Shown: positions 31,401 through 43,600, counted from the first letter of the stretch. The stretch is 64,000 nucleotides of DNA from Pisaster brevispinus (GCA_023634235.1 JAMKCF010000016.1:3874501-3938500); one strand, 5' to 3'. Numbers and translations are program-made. The notes: generated by a model not told the origin, from the sequence alone.

Positions 31401-33700
31401 TTACATGTTGGTGATCAAAAATGCAAACTTACAACGACATTTGAAACATCAGGCATGACAGGATAAAGGTCTAGAATCAGGGGTTAGTTAAACAATAACC
31501 CCCCAGAAAAGGGATATAACAAGCATATTTTCCAGCACCTGGTGTCCCTGATTGTTTGGTTGAAACAGAGCGTAGCATGCTAATGTAGGTACATGCCTGT
31601 GCCTACTACATTGTACATGATGAAAAGTACAGGAGGATATTTTTGTTGGCTGTTCAGCAGCCAGCAAAAACTGAGGGCGCTCCGAAGCTGTTCCGGCCGT
31701 AGAAAAATGCCCGCTGTGGTGCCCTTTGCAAAGATCCAACACAAATGAACATTTTCCTCATAGTAGTGCCCCCTACCAGAGAAAAACTGTCAGGCCCCTT
31801 CAAATGTAAAGTTCACGACCTGGTATACACGTCATTTGATGCGAAGTGCTTACAATTTCTGGGTATCACTATCAATTGATGGACTGAATAACTGAAATGA
31901 GCAATTATCAGCCAGTATATTCTTAATCTTACCCCTATCACATCAAGATTCCCTGTTCCTCCATCTGAGGTTGGAAAGAAAGTGGCTAGCACCAGCATCT
32001 ATTTACGAAATAAGAGAAAGGAAAAAATAACCACCGAATCAAACAAAACAATACAATATATTACTGAAAGCAAATCATACAAAATAATAAAATACTATTT
32101 CTAAATCACAAAAAACACAAAAACAACAATTCTAGTTAGTGTATGGCTTCCCAGTGGAGATTGTTATTTGTTTTTTTCCTTTGGAGATCAAAGTAAAAAA
32201 TGAAGTTACTTCTGTCTCTTTGCCATGCACAATGTCCCTATAATGTTAAAACCTGCCAAGAGAAATGTACAGAGGTGTGTAACTCTTGGGGTCAAGACTT
32301 TGAGGGAGTCCTGCATATATTGGCTTTTTCTTGCTGTCGCTATTTAAAGGGGTACATGTACCTTGCATAGCTGGGTGAAGAGGTAGATTGCACCAGCTTG
32401 GAAACACTTCCAGAAGGCACTGTATTCTGACCTGGATGGGAAAAAAAAGAGAGCGAGAGAGAAAAAGCAAAGAACATTAATAAATTAAATCACTACAAAT
32501 GTTGAGTTTCAGATAAATTATTCAAGAACCTGAAGGGTAGGTACATAAATCTTAGGTACTCTTAAAACTATGCAGTTCGTTAAGTTGCGATGATCGTAAC
32601 CCTCCATCCTCCCGACGGTCGCAGAGGATGGATGGTTACGATCATCGCAACTACAATTCGTTCAGCTATCGTCTCCACGTGGAGACGATAGCGGAACCAA
32701 CTGAACTAGGGAGTACATCAGAGGTAGGGATTTGTTTACTTTCTTTACTCATTTTATTTTTCATGGATTTAAGACACATTTACTTTAAATTATTGAAGGC
32801 AAATCCCATCAAACTGTATAAAGTATTCTGTACATCGGCACACAGTAATGTGTAGTGTTAGTGGCTATACTAGCGAAATCTACATGTACATACATGTATG
32901 TACACGCAAGTTTCAAGCCAATCATGCCAATGGATCTAAATGCAAGACGAGTTTCAGTCAGTCCAGCAGCAGTTTATTTCTAAACTCTTCCACCTAACCA
33001 TTGTCTTAAAAGCTACTTTATGTAGTTAGTGAGCTGTTTACTGCAAAATTACTATTTACTATTAATCATGCAGTTCGCGTTTTTAATCAGGTGTTATATT
33101 TTAAAAATGGGATCTAGTTCGTTTTAATTTAATAATTTGTCAGTTTTAAATTAAAATTATTACTACTTTTTTTTTTTTTAATACTAGCTGTAGTTGCGAT
33201 GTCCGATGATCGTAACCCTCCGACCGTCGGAGAGGATGCGACCGTCGGGAGGATGGAGGGTTAAGATCATCGCAACTAGCTCACTAGCTGCTGCTACACT
33301 ATACTATTCTATTATTTTTTTTCTAAAACTTATTTTTTATATCATGGACATGATCTTTTGTTTTGTTTAGGGTTAATTAATTTAGACAGCTCGAGGTGCA
33401 CAACGGTTTCCTATGTTATGTTTTTATATTTTTTTAAATTTTTTTTTTTACTTTTTAAACATTGTATGAATAAATTATTACACATACGGGCACCACCATT
33501 ACATCATTAAGTGTAGGGGCGAGGAAGTACCATGATTGAAACTACGACGAGAACCTAACTAAAAAAGGTATGTCCGAATGGCCGATTATATATTTTCTGT
33601 AAAAATAAATAAATCAAACTTACAGCCCAGAATACTTGTAGGTAATGAAGTACGGAATATACGCTAAAGCAACGCAGTTTCCGAAATGAAAAAGCGTCAT
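28431..33700 (-). CDS. TMEM147: Transmembrane protein 147 (6 exons, 231 aa)
   Basis: ER multi-pass membrane protein. Human TMEM147 is known as a partner of nicalin and NOMO in the translocon-associated BOS complex that helps insert multi-pass proteins. Exons in transcript order: 33,624-33,700; 32,362-32,431; 31,933-31,998; 31,156-31,377; 29,732-29,853; 28,431-28,569. All introns are GT-AG and the frame closes exactly. The N-terminus [20 protein letters not shown] is almost identical to the vertebrate protein. Other family-typical pieces are [53 protein letters not shown] and [10 protein letters not shown]. The length is close to the human 224 aa. An AATAAA (28,430-28,435, minus) overlaps the stop codon. 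The gene is transcribed away from NFRKB, with which it shares an upstream interval. Identification is secure. Confidence 0.96.
28649..29056 (-). mobile_element. tRNA-derived SINE, composite copy
   Basis: The tail AATAATAATAATAGTGGCTT and the body CACTCAGTGATGCTCAAGGC lie at the left. A second body, CATTACACAACACACGGGGC and CGGCTTTACGTCCCATCCGA, leads to the tRNA-like head GGGACTCGAACCCACACTCT near 29,000. It sits inside TMEM147 intron 5. Confidence 0.75.
29190..29410 (-). mobile_element. tRNA-derived SINE, truncated copy
   Basis: GTTTACAAGGTGCTGTGGTG, GTTACACAACACACAGGATG and GGCTTTACGTCCCATCTGAA match the SINE body. The tRNA head is lost (only GACTCAAAC remains). Confidence 0.65.
29515..29712 (+). 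mobile_element. CACACAGTG-type repeat, copy 2, abutting a TMEM147 exon
   Basis: CACAGAGCTCTGTGTTGCAA, AACACTGTGTGGACGTGTGT and AAGTCCACAGAGTGTTTCAA match the 16,595 copy. It ends only about 20 bases from the donor of TMEM147 exon 5 (exon edge at 29,732). Confidence 0.7.
29920..30152. mobile_element. ATAGATAG-type miniature element, copy 2
   Basis: ATAGATAGGTTGCAATATGA at the left, ATTGGAAACTATCTGTTG at the right. Shared core words are CGCACATTTCACAAAACTCA, TGCGTTAATAAT and AAAATGCAATTTGCCCG. Close relative of 22,987-23,204. Confidence 0.75.
30280..30415 (+). repeat. GTGGGGAC repeat stretch
   Basis: TTGTGGGGACTTGC, TTGTGGGGACCCAG and TTGTGGGGACTTTG recur about 47-50 bases apart, closed by AAAGTCCCCAAAAC in reverse. 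Likely a small inverted-repeat element in TMEM147 intron 4. Confidence 0.5.
30465..31145. mobile_element. ATGCATTCAATATTTG transposon, most complete copy
   Basis: Left: GAGTGCATTGACGCAGAATA, CAATCACTTGGTGAAATCTG and ATGCATTCAATATTTGAATG. The right half carries inverted forms (TTGTGCATTGTGGAAGAATA, then TATTCTGCGATAATGCACTC, ATGCATCCAATATTC). The centre TAGCGGCATTTCCAAAATAA matches CAGCGTCATTTCCAAAATAA at about 39,145. No transposase seen. The right edge abuts the TMEM147 exon 4 donor (exon edge 31,156). Confidence 0.65.
31468..31685. repeat. AAAGGTCTAGAATCAGGG repeat, copy 1
   Basis: AAAGGTCTAGAATCAGGGGT, ACAATAACCCCCCAGAAAAG and GGATATTTTTGTTGGCTG match 45,171-45,385 in order (AAAGGTCTAAAATCAGGGAT, ACAATAACCCTCAAGAAAAA, GGATATTTTTGTCAGCTG). 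It also shares CAGCACCTGG-type ends with it. Confidence 0.6.
31690..31797. mobile_element. Partial copy of the CAGGCCTG palindromic miniature element
   Basis: GTGGTGCCCTTTGCAAAGAT, TTTTCCTCATAGTAGTGCCC and a terminal CTGTCAGGCCC. Confidence 0.5.
32583..32652. repeat. 29-bp-arm hairpin in TMEM147 intron 1
   Basis: Arm AGTTGCGATGATCGTAACCC / TCCATCCTC is answered by GAGGATGGAT / GGTTACGATCATCGCAACT with one mismatch, around a short centre containing CGACGGTCG. A relative with the same outer arm is at 33,191-33,278. Confidence 0.85.
32660..32697. repeat. 28-bp perfect palindrome with CACGTG centre
   Basis: GCTATCGTCTCCAC is followed directly by GTGGAGACGATAGC (32,665-32,692), a perfect 28-bp palindrome with no loop. 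GTTC / GAAC extend it by one mismatch plus four pairs. The centre is an E-box-like CACGTG. It lies 8 bases after the preceding hairpin. Confidence 0.9.
33191..33278. repeat. Second copy of the TTGCGATGATCGTAACCC hairpin
   Basis: AGTTGCGATG at the left and CATCGCAACT at the right. Inner ATGATCGTAACCCTCCGACC pairs with GGAGGGTTAAGATCAT after internal repetition of GACCGTCGG (33,222-33,249). It shares words with 32,583-32,652, 540 bases away in the same intron. Confidence 0.8.
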
Positions 33701-34655
33701 ATTAAGTGATTTAAATATCGTCCTTCTTCACCTCCGCCACAAATTCCAGTAACACAAGCACAAAACACGAAATAACACATGTAGATTACCGAAAGGGGAT
33801 AAACGTGGAGTGCACCAGACTATTAGACTTTTGCATTTATACGAATTTATTAGTCTAATACCTGTACGTCATACAAAACTGTGCTTGAGGGCGCCACCAA
33901 GAGCCTCACTTGATTCGAGAGGCAAACAGAGAAGTGGAAGTGGAACATTTGACTCGGTCAGGTAAGAAAGACTCAAGTTTTGTTGGTTTAAATTTATTTA
34001 AATTAAAATAAAAAGGGGAAATCGCAGCCTATCCATGACTGTACTTGATGATTTGCTTCTTTCATGTGAAGAACCAAATATGCTGCCTCTCTCACCTGTC
34101 ACAACTTTGAATGATAAAAATTAAAAAAAACAAAACACGATATATTTTTTAAATAAATTATTTTAGTTTTTTTATCAGTTTGTCTGATTCTTTGTAAATT
34201 TTTGAGAGAAATGATTCGATTTTGATGATAAGCGATCCATGCTATACATGGTAGCTGATTAAATACTATTCAGTGCTCAATTGCTCTGCTACTCCCACAA
34301 CGAAATATGCAAATTACTTTTTATGGTAAGTAAGGTATGGAAATAATTGTATTTGTATCTAAATTGAATTGAATTGAATATAAATGGAGGGTGAACATAC
34401 ATCATTACAATTACATGTAAACAAAACAAAGGCTTTTTAAAAATATTACAAACGGCCTTTGTGCTTGAATGCCATATTGTGTGTAAACGTAGTCAATTAA
34501 AGTCACCAATATAGATAGAAAGAGGGGGTATGACTTTTAGTGCTGTCGACTAAACTTCTAAAGTTGCAATTTGGTAAGAAAAAATAACATCTATTACATT
34601 TTAATGCTCTACTCTCCTCTCGTACAGATGTTTTCATTTCATTTGGTTTGGTAGA
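33701..34655. promoter_or_regulatory. Divergent TMEM147 / NFRKB promoter interval and NFRKB 5' untranslated region
   Basis: The two start codons face away from each other, 955 bases apart. A strong donor (GGTCAG followed by GTAAGA) ends a probable NFRKB noncoding first exon at 33,960. The matching acceptor CTCTCGTACAG ends at 34,627. The true transcription starts must therefore lie between 33,701 and about 33,950. GGAAGTGGAAGTGGAA at 33,931-33,946 resembles repeated ETS sites. No TATA box is clear. The interval as a shared promoter is inference from geometry. Confidence 0.6.
34628..34654 (+). promoter_or_regulatory. 8-codon upstream ORF ending one base before the NFRKB start
   Basis: If the acceptor at 34,626-34,627 is used, the coding exon begins exactly with an ATG that opens MFSFHLVW and stops at TAG, 34,652-34,654. 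The main ATG is at 34,656, in another frame, after a single A. Such an arrangement could lower initiation at the main ATG or allow reinitiation. Whether it is used is unknown. Confidence 0.55.
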
Positions 34656-37600
34656 ATGACAACGAGAGGCACTGAAGCAAATGGATCAGACACTGGCATG
34701 ACTGGTGGACGTGGAGAGGATACGTTGGTGGCAGCAGCCATGACCCGTCAGGTGACTGTGTCCATGGGGCGTCGACTCAGTTTGGAGGACCTAAATGACA
34801 GTTCCCAGAGTGAGTTGGTTAGTGTGGATAGCCCGCAGAATGGGGACGTCGATGTGGTGACTGTGGACAACCCAACGGAGGAGGTTTCGCTGATTGGTTC
34901 TCAGAAATCTTCCCAGGGATTCTCAGGTTTGTGTTGGCAGTAATGTAACCAAACACGTTTTGGGGTTATTGTGTAATAACAATTTGCACACTGCAGTTGA
35001 CTTAATGATTTACAAAGTAAATATTTAACTGATTGCCACCAGAAAGCAAGTTGCCGTTTAAACAACTACAATCGAGTGCAGTGCAACTATGTTAAATATT
35101 TGCTTCAAATTTGTGACCCTTATTTTGCTCTACCATCATATGACATGAACCATGATTTTTCTTTCCGATATATTTTCTTAACAGTTTGCTTTTCTTTATA
35201 GAAATGCAGAAGAATATGTCAAAAGTTAAGTCACATTCACACACTTCCCCTGTGAGATCAACCACCTTGCCCCCATCTGGAAGCCCTAAAGGAAGCTGGC
35301 CAAGTCCCCGCAGCAGTATGTCATCTCCTGCCCAAGCTGATATACCAGACGCAAACAGAAAGCGAAGATTTGAACCCTGTATACTGAACAAGGCTAAAGT
35401 CTGGTTACCAATTGAACTCCTTGAGCAGGTAAAGTATTTGGTAGTTCAATTTTTTACCAAGGTCGACCAAAACCGTTAAGGTAGAGTCATACTTTGGTAA
35501 TGATCCTGAAAAGAATTGTGTAATTTTTATCAGAAAGCCTGCTCGTTATTAATGGTAATTGTAGAAAGCATCCTGTGAAATGATTTTGTCTGAAGTGCCC
35601 CTGTTGTACAGTGGTTTAAAATCCTATACGATCCAGACATTGACAAGTGTTTACAGCCTGCCGGGCAACCTAAGAGCTAAGTTTGACTAGCCCAGTGGGC
35701 TTCCTAAGAGCTAAGTTTGACTAGCCCAGTGGGCTTCCTAAGGGCCAAGTTTGACTAGCCTGTCAGGCTGCTTTCATGTAAGAACCAAGTTTGACTAGCC
35801 CAGTGGGCTTCCTAAGCAGTGTTGTCACAAAACAAGGTCATAAAACCACAAAGACACAGCAATTGGCTTGTCTTTTGAGTGAACTGTATTAGAAGTGTAT
35901 TACAAAGTGAAACAATGTATAACAAATGCAGAGGATTAAGATAAGACATACTTGGATCTCAATAGGAGCGTCAATCATTTTCCCAGAAAGACTGGGCTGG
36001 AGAGTGTCTGGGGCTAACATTAAATAAAGTAAAAGATCAACAGATTTTTTTTTCCATTGTTGGCAAAAAAGTACTTGTTGGCAATGTTGTAACTTTGCAC
36101 AAGTACTGGTCGGTATTTTTTAGAACTGGTTAGTGCCGACCAGCCCCAACCAGTGTAGTCATAACACTGTTCCGAAGGCCAAGTTTAACTAGACTGCCAG
36201 GTTGCCTTAGAGCAAAGTTTGACTACCTAGCCGAGCTACCTAAGAGCCAAGTTTGACTGGCCCACAGCTTTTTTTACTTGTGTTTGCACTTCAGCTTCCG
36301 ACTTAATTGAGATCTGCCAATGTTTAATAAGTGCTGTTCATAATGGTCTATACTGTATGTTTGTTTAGTCAAAGGTGTTCCATGAAGTCGTCAGTATGGA
36401 CACATGGACCAACGTACTCTCTGACGAAGACCGAGATAGACTCATCAAAATGATGCCAGATTTTCCAGAGTCAGATGCTGAGGAAAAACAAGAAACAGTG
36501 AGGTGAAGTATGATTTGAAACTTTGCATGGTTGAGAATACAATGTTAATTTTTTCCATAACAGTATTGTATTACATAACACATTCCATGGTAATGGAGTG
36601 TGAAGTTTTATTGGTCGAGAACCAATCATGTGATGCCTAGTTTGTCTGTCTAGGCTGTCTTCTACGATCCTTGGCATAATCTGACAGCCTCATACTCTCT
36701 ATTATTTTGGTATACATAGATTAACTCTTTCCCCAATCTTCTGTGCTTATTATTTTGCTTATCTATGTATTATTCTGTATATAATGTGTTATATTTTTAG
36801 AAGAGTAGTATGAAATAAATGTTGACTTGAATTGAGTTGATGTGCTACAAAGATGTATGTAACATGGCTCAGAGGGGAACATGAGTGATTTACCCCACGG
36901 AGTACATTACCTTGATCGATTTGATAATTTGGCACCAGGAGTGTCATCTATGACAGACATGGCTCATTATAAATGTACACTATGTCATGTGTAGAAAATA
37001 CATTCAATTTGTATTCAACTGAAATAGTACGTGTAGATTGTTTTAGTTGTTGAGATGTCATATGGATAAAAAACAACAACGATTTTTCCCAGTTAAATAT
37101 GAAGGTTTTCACCAAAAAACAGTGACTTAACTAAACTGTGAAATTTGTTTTTCTTCAAAAGGCGGTTGTTTGCAGGGGAGAATTTCAAATTCGGCAATCC
37201 TGTCAGGAAACTGCAGAAAGACCTGAAGGCCGGCTACCTGTGCCTGGATGTGTTCAAACACAAGAGGGCGCTGCGACGAGCCAAGTACCAGGAGTACCAA
37301 CACCAACAGGAGCTGCGTTGTCATAGGATGCTGAAGGAAGTTCTGATATCTAGACAGGTATTGGACTGAAGTTAATTATTGCTTTGTGGTTAAAAGTTAG
37401 CATCATAGATTGGTAAATACTCCAGAAATTAATGGTCAAAAAAGTTCAGATGTTGATAGTATTTTGTATACATTTTTGAGAAAGGTTGCCCTTTGAAATA
37501 ATATGGTTTGGATAATTTTTCACCCCACAACTTTTTAATCGAGAAACGATTCATGCATGAACCGTTTCTCAGATTTCTGAGGGTTGGTGTCCGATTGCAA

Positions 37601-40600
37601 TGCTGCGGCCAGAGATGTGGTTGGTATCCGCTGTCAACTCAGTAAACGTAGATGGACTTGGCGTTCTTGTACAAATACAGTGACATTTGTTTGCTGTTTT
37701 TTTTTTCAGCAAGTAGACATTGTATTCAGCTGAAACTTTCCTATGTGACTTTTATTGTATCTTTCTTTGCAATGTTGCCTGTAAACAAGCATTCTGTGGA
37801 CAAAAACAATCTATGACCCTACATTTAAGCCCTGGGCCCAATTTCATAGAGCTGCTAAGCACAAAAATTTGCTTAGCATGAAATTTCGATCTTGATAAAA
37901 ACAGGATTACCAACCAAATTTCCACGTGATTTTCAGGATAAGAAAACAACAGCTGACTACCAGTAACAAGCAATATGCAACACATGAATATTTGGTTGGT
38001 AATCTTGTTTTTATCAAGGAAGAAATTTCATGCTAAGCAAATTTTTGTGCTTAGCAGCTCTATGAAATTGGGCCCAGGTGACTAATAATAATTGGTTGAA
38101 AGAACTACAGCTTCTTATATTAGCAGGTCTGGTAAAGTGTTCTAAAATGGAAGTGCAAAGACAGTGCAGGCACGGTTCGCCATATGTTGATGATGTCATA
38201 AGGATAGTTAAGAGGGACTTAATAAAAGAAAAAAGAGTGTGCAATGCATCTTGGGAAATAAAAAAAAGAGTCGCGACAAGTTTCAAAGTCGCAACCTTTT
38301 GAAGCACGACTAGTCGGGTAGTAAATTTCACTAGTCGCCCAGGCCTAATATAGTGCACACAAAAGAACTTAGAGAAGGGTTTTGCCCCAGTGTGTCTGGC
38401 CGTGGCTGTTGTAACAGCAAGGGATGAGGTTTGAAGAATGTGACAATTCAGGAGGTTTACAGACTCTGCCCATCGCCAGAAATGCAAAAGTACAGGTTTA
38501 CAGACATGATGAAATACATGTACATGTATTTCTTCGTTGCTGACTGTTTTACTTTTTCCCAAGAAAACTTGAAGGAATGAAAGATCAAGGATCAGAGCTC
38601 ACCCTTAAGGGGTGTAGGGTTCAAGAACTTATTGGGGTGTCGAGTACAAGAAGATCATACACATAGCAACCATCTCATAAATTGACTGCATGTCACTTGT
38701 ATTTACAGGAACTACTAGAAGCAGCTCAGTTCACTGCACCAGATGAGCCCTTTAAGGTCAAACGCCCACGACCTTTGACCGCTCAGAAAGACCTAGACGA
38801 GATTGTGACTAAGAAATACAGGAAGTAAGTTCAAGTTTTTGGGCTAAACAAAGCATTCCATTTTATTCTTATAGATTTATCATTAAATCAAATCACAAAG
38901 ATCTACTTGGTGTTAAATAAAGTAAAAAGTGAAAGTTTTTGCATTTGAAAATATTTCAAATTGTCGAAGATGGAATGTTCTATTTTACCCATCTTTGTCA
39001 TGTTGAATGAAACTCATGGAATTGGACTCATAAACATTCATTAATTTTATATACAACACACTTTTAGTTTGATTGGTAGGACACACGCCACGTGTCATCC
39101 ATTATTTTGCCAAGAGTCCAATGTGGATATTTATTGGACTCTTTCCAGCGTCATTTCCAAAATAACCATTCCCTGCCCGTTGATCCAAAGGTCATGTCAC
39201 TATGGACAAGGTTGGTGTTCACATGGAGCATCCACGTTGTTAAGACAAGTTTTTTTTTTAATTTTCAGAGTGTGGGCTGGACTAGTTTCCTTGTCTATTT
39301 CGTTCGTGCATTGGCACAGAATATAATTAATTTAACATTTTCAAATTGGGATAATTCACACACCAATATTTTGTATAAAATTCTACCCCACAAATCTGCA
39401 TTTTCTTGAAAAGTACAACAATTACCAATGCTGTAATTTCCCTTGAATTGATTTTTTTATATAATTTGTATTATTATATCCGAAACCCCTGTGTTTGTTT
39501 GCAACAAACACTTATATCTAGTTATTATTATTAATCTCACTATCTCTACATACTGAAAAAGATTTGTTTTATTGTTTATTAGGATATTGAGAGAGTGCAG
39601 ACTGGAATGTGGGGTGAGTATGGACATGTTCTCCAACTGTTATTTTGTTTTTCACTATTTCTTAGTTTTGATTTATGCAAATTGCCAATAAAGCCTGTAA
39701 ACAACATCGGAAAAGCAAAGACCAGTAACCGCACTTTGTGTGACCTAACGTATCCCAGTACATACAATTTAACCAAACCATTGTGTAGAGTGTACAGGCA
39801 TGCACTCACCGTGCCATGCATTTTTTCTCCTGTATAAAGAGGGAGAAAGGGTACTGGAATTCATGTACAAAATCTCCCTTTTGCTGGGATTGTTGTGTCG
39901 TGTGCAATTCCATGCCTTCGTCTTTTTGTTGGAAAAACAAAGATTATGAGAGATCGCTAGGCTGCCACCATTATTTATCATTGTGTTCGGCATATGTGAG
40001 ACAAGTGTTAGAATCCAGCTTACTAACCCAGCTACTCACGGTGAAAAAATTCAATAATTTCTTGAAAGAGAACAAAAAAACACAATACATTTTGTGAAAG
40101 CGTTTGTTGTCTTTACTTCTTTATGTTAGGGTTTCATTTTGACAACAATATTCTTAACAACAACAATTATTTTAGGAGTTCCGAAAAGTAAAAAAAACAA
40201 AAAAACGTGCAGAGATACGTTAAAGAATATTAAAGTCTTGCATTTTAATAAAATTTTGATAATCAGTTGGTAGTAAACTGTTTGTAAGTCGTTGCTTCAC
40301 ATGCACATGTATCTGCTGCCACCCTATGTTTTCGTTACTTCCGGCTCCAAAACATGTTTGTACTTTACCTTACCAAAAATCACTCATTTCATCGCTCAAA
40401 AGCATTTCTTATGATTGAAAGAACCATTCTTAGAAGACCTTGAGTCTTTGAAGATGAATGTGAAGTCAACTTTTCTTGCATAAATCATCAAAGAAAAACT
40501 AAATAAATACAACTCATGTGGGCTTGTGGTAATCAGTGGAGTCAGTTTGTGTGAAGTGGGCGTGGCTTATAGTGGAATTACATCACACTAATGAACAGGA

Positions 40601-43600
40601 TAAAGGGATTGTTGAGTGCACTAACATTTGTTTTTCTGTTTGGCGATTGTCATTTTTAGGAACTGTACACAAGTGATGAAGATGATAATCCCTGCTCTGG
40701 CGCTAAAGGTAAATAAAACTTTTCTGTCAGATACAAAGCGGAAAAGATGACAAGTCCTTGTACCACTTACTAATTATGTTAATACTGTGTTTTGATATGC
40801 GTTTTGAAATGAGTGTGATATTGAATTGAATCTAAATGAATCTCATATACTTTGTGGCATGTCATGGCCCAGTGGTCCAGGGCATCAAACTTGAGTTCTG
40901 ATGGCCAAGTCACCAGAGTGTGAGTTCGAATCCTGGTCATGACACTTGCGTCCTTGAGCACAACCTTAACTAATACTATACAGTTGCTTCTCTTCACCCA
41001 GGATGTAATGGGTAACTGCGAGTGTAGAGATTGTTGATATGAATAATTAGCAATTTGTGTACACATTCAGCTGCCGGTGCTGCACACTCCTAAGGAGTTG
41101 AGATGGTTTTAGGAGTGCTTAGGGCCCGTTGAAGAACAGGGTCAGTGATATGAGATACACCACTTTGTGAAAATGCACCACTTCTTGAAAATGCTGAAGT
41201 TGTACTACGTATGTTTAGCACTGTGTCAAAGGAGAAAGTGGCATATCCTGATGTGTCGCTTCAGGGAATCATAGAATGGCAAATCTAGTGATACGTTGGT
41301 CATGCTAATCAGTGTAATTAGGAAACTATTACATGTTAGTTCGTGAACCTGATGAAATTGTAAAAAGTAATGAATACATATCAATAATTTGTAAAAAAAA
41401 GATTTGCAAAATGTGATTTTTAATTCATAAATCAATTCGTGGCACAACCGACGATGCTACACCACTGACTATTGCAACTTGTTTGAATTGTATGTTTGCA
41501 GACAAGACCCCCACAAAGAAGAGAACCTCGTTGTGGTATGAGGCACCCAGTGATATCACACTACCTGTATTCACTCCAAGAGTTCACTCGACCTTTGACA
41601 CCAAACCTATTGACCTTCCTGCAGAGTTTAAAGCAGATGGTAAGAGATAATTATACATTTGAACGGGGTTAAATCCATCGAAAAAAGTATGCTGGCGTCC
41701 TTATTCTAATAATATGATTAATTAGTACAGTTGTATAGCTTCTGACTGGTACCTCTAAACAAAGATGTTGACGAAATAGGGAGACTACCAGCATAGGGAC
41801 AGATAGCCTTTTGTCAAGGACTTCGTGGCTTGGACAGCTTTGTAATCAGCAGAGCGACTGGAACGGGGGCCACGCGCGCGAGCCGAGTGGCGAAGCCACA
41901 AGGGCCTTTTCCAACTTGTTTGCATTTTTTTTGTTTGACTCCTTTGTTTTGCCATGTTTTATTTTTTAGGGAGCTTGGATGGAAAAAGCGATAATATCCC
42001 GCCTGCTGCACCCGATTCCCCTTTACATCTCACTGAAGCAGCATATATGGATATGATCGAGAAACATCAGCGCAGGAGGGACTCTTGCTCTGTAATTATT
42101 ATTTATTTTTCTGGATAATTATTGGACACTTCGCAGCACCGTTTCAAAACACTTGTTCTACTGTTCTAGGTCCGATGTTTACATAGAGTCATCCACATTA
42201 TTTTAAAGGGGTTTTTAGAATTTAAAGTTTCAGAGTCAAAGGACAACGATGTATGTATGAGTTGAATAAAATAAACATTGAAAACATTTCATTTGTGCAT
42301 TGTCGCAGAATGTAATCACTTGGTGAAATCTGGCTGTTCCAATGAAATGTAAGCCCAAATAAAATGTAGTGGCCAGATTGCACCAAGTGATTATTATTAT
42401 AATAATATTAATAGTGGCTTCTCATATAGCGCTCAAATCCATCACTCAGTGATGCTCATGGCACTTCAACATTCAGTATTTACGTATGTACGTAACAAAA
42501 GGGTTTGGGGTGTTGTAACACAGCAAGCATGTCCAGACTTCACCTTGGAATTATATTTTGTGACAGTACACTTAACACATGCATCCAATATTTGTATATT
42601 ATTTGATTTTTGTTCTTTGCAGAATAACTTTGAGCTTGATACCAGCAATGTATCACTCGACGATATCATGATCAGGACATTTTCAAGCCAGAACTCGCCA
42701 ATCGTACCATCAAGAGGTATAGCTTCGTTGATATTATCAGGATGAGGCAGGGAATGCATCGTGGCTGATTTTAATCTAATATGTCAATGCGTCTTACACT
42801 ACTATTACCCATGTTTATTGAAACCAGCTCAACTCCTGGTTTGTGCATGATCCAATTATGTCCACTGTTTGGAAAAGCAATAACATGGAGATAACAGGTG
42901 TGAGCTATTGGATGAAAATGATGTTTCATTAGTGCCTCTTTCTTTAAAGGAGCTTTCCTGCAGTGTTTGTACTAACTCTATAGGAGGGCAAAATGAGGGA
43001 CCCTATTTGTATGGGGTTGATGGTGACGTGACGCATACACATTGTGCATCTTCCTAGAGTAGAATGGCCTTTGCCAACCAATAGTGTCTGTATGCACGCA
43101 TGAATTTATTTAGCATAATTCATGGGACATGTTCGAAGGGCTAATTGTAACAATCTCTACCCCCCACATATACCAATATACTCCTGGGTAAAGAGAAGCA
43201 ATTAGCGTTAATGTCTTACAGTCATGAAAAAATCATTATTTGGTGCTATTTCATTTGTTGTCCAGTCTGCTCGAAACCTTCCCCGCTGTCACAAAAGAGA
43301 AAAGCTAAAGTGAAGGACAAACTGGCGAAAAAGAGAAAGAAAGGCAGACCACCCAAGGCGGTCACGCCCGTTTCAGTTGTGTCCATGGATAGCCGGATAT
43401 CATTGGCTACAGTGGAGTCATCTGGTAGCATTTCGACCAATCAGGAAGAGCGATCCACACCAGTTGAGACAGTGAAGGATGAGGAAGATGTTGATATAGA
43501 GAGGCAAGTCATAGATGTCTGTACTTCCCCTGAAGGCCTATTGTTTTTGGGACCCCCAAGGTCAAATGTCAGAGTCATTATGGCTAAAACAAAAGAACTG

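Noticed and set aside
38014..38562. 182-codon open frame on the minus strand
   Set aside because: It runs through one arm of the palindromic element at 37,842-38,076 and unassigned intron sequence. It shows no domain and lies opposite an NFRKB intron, so I treat it as chance.
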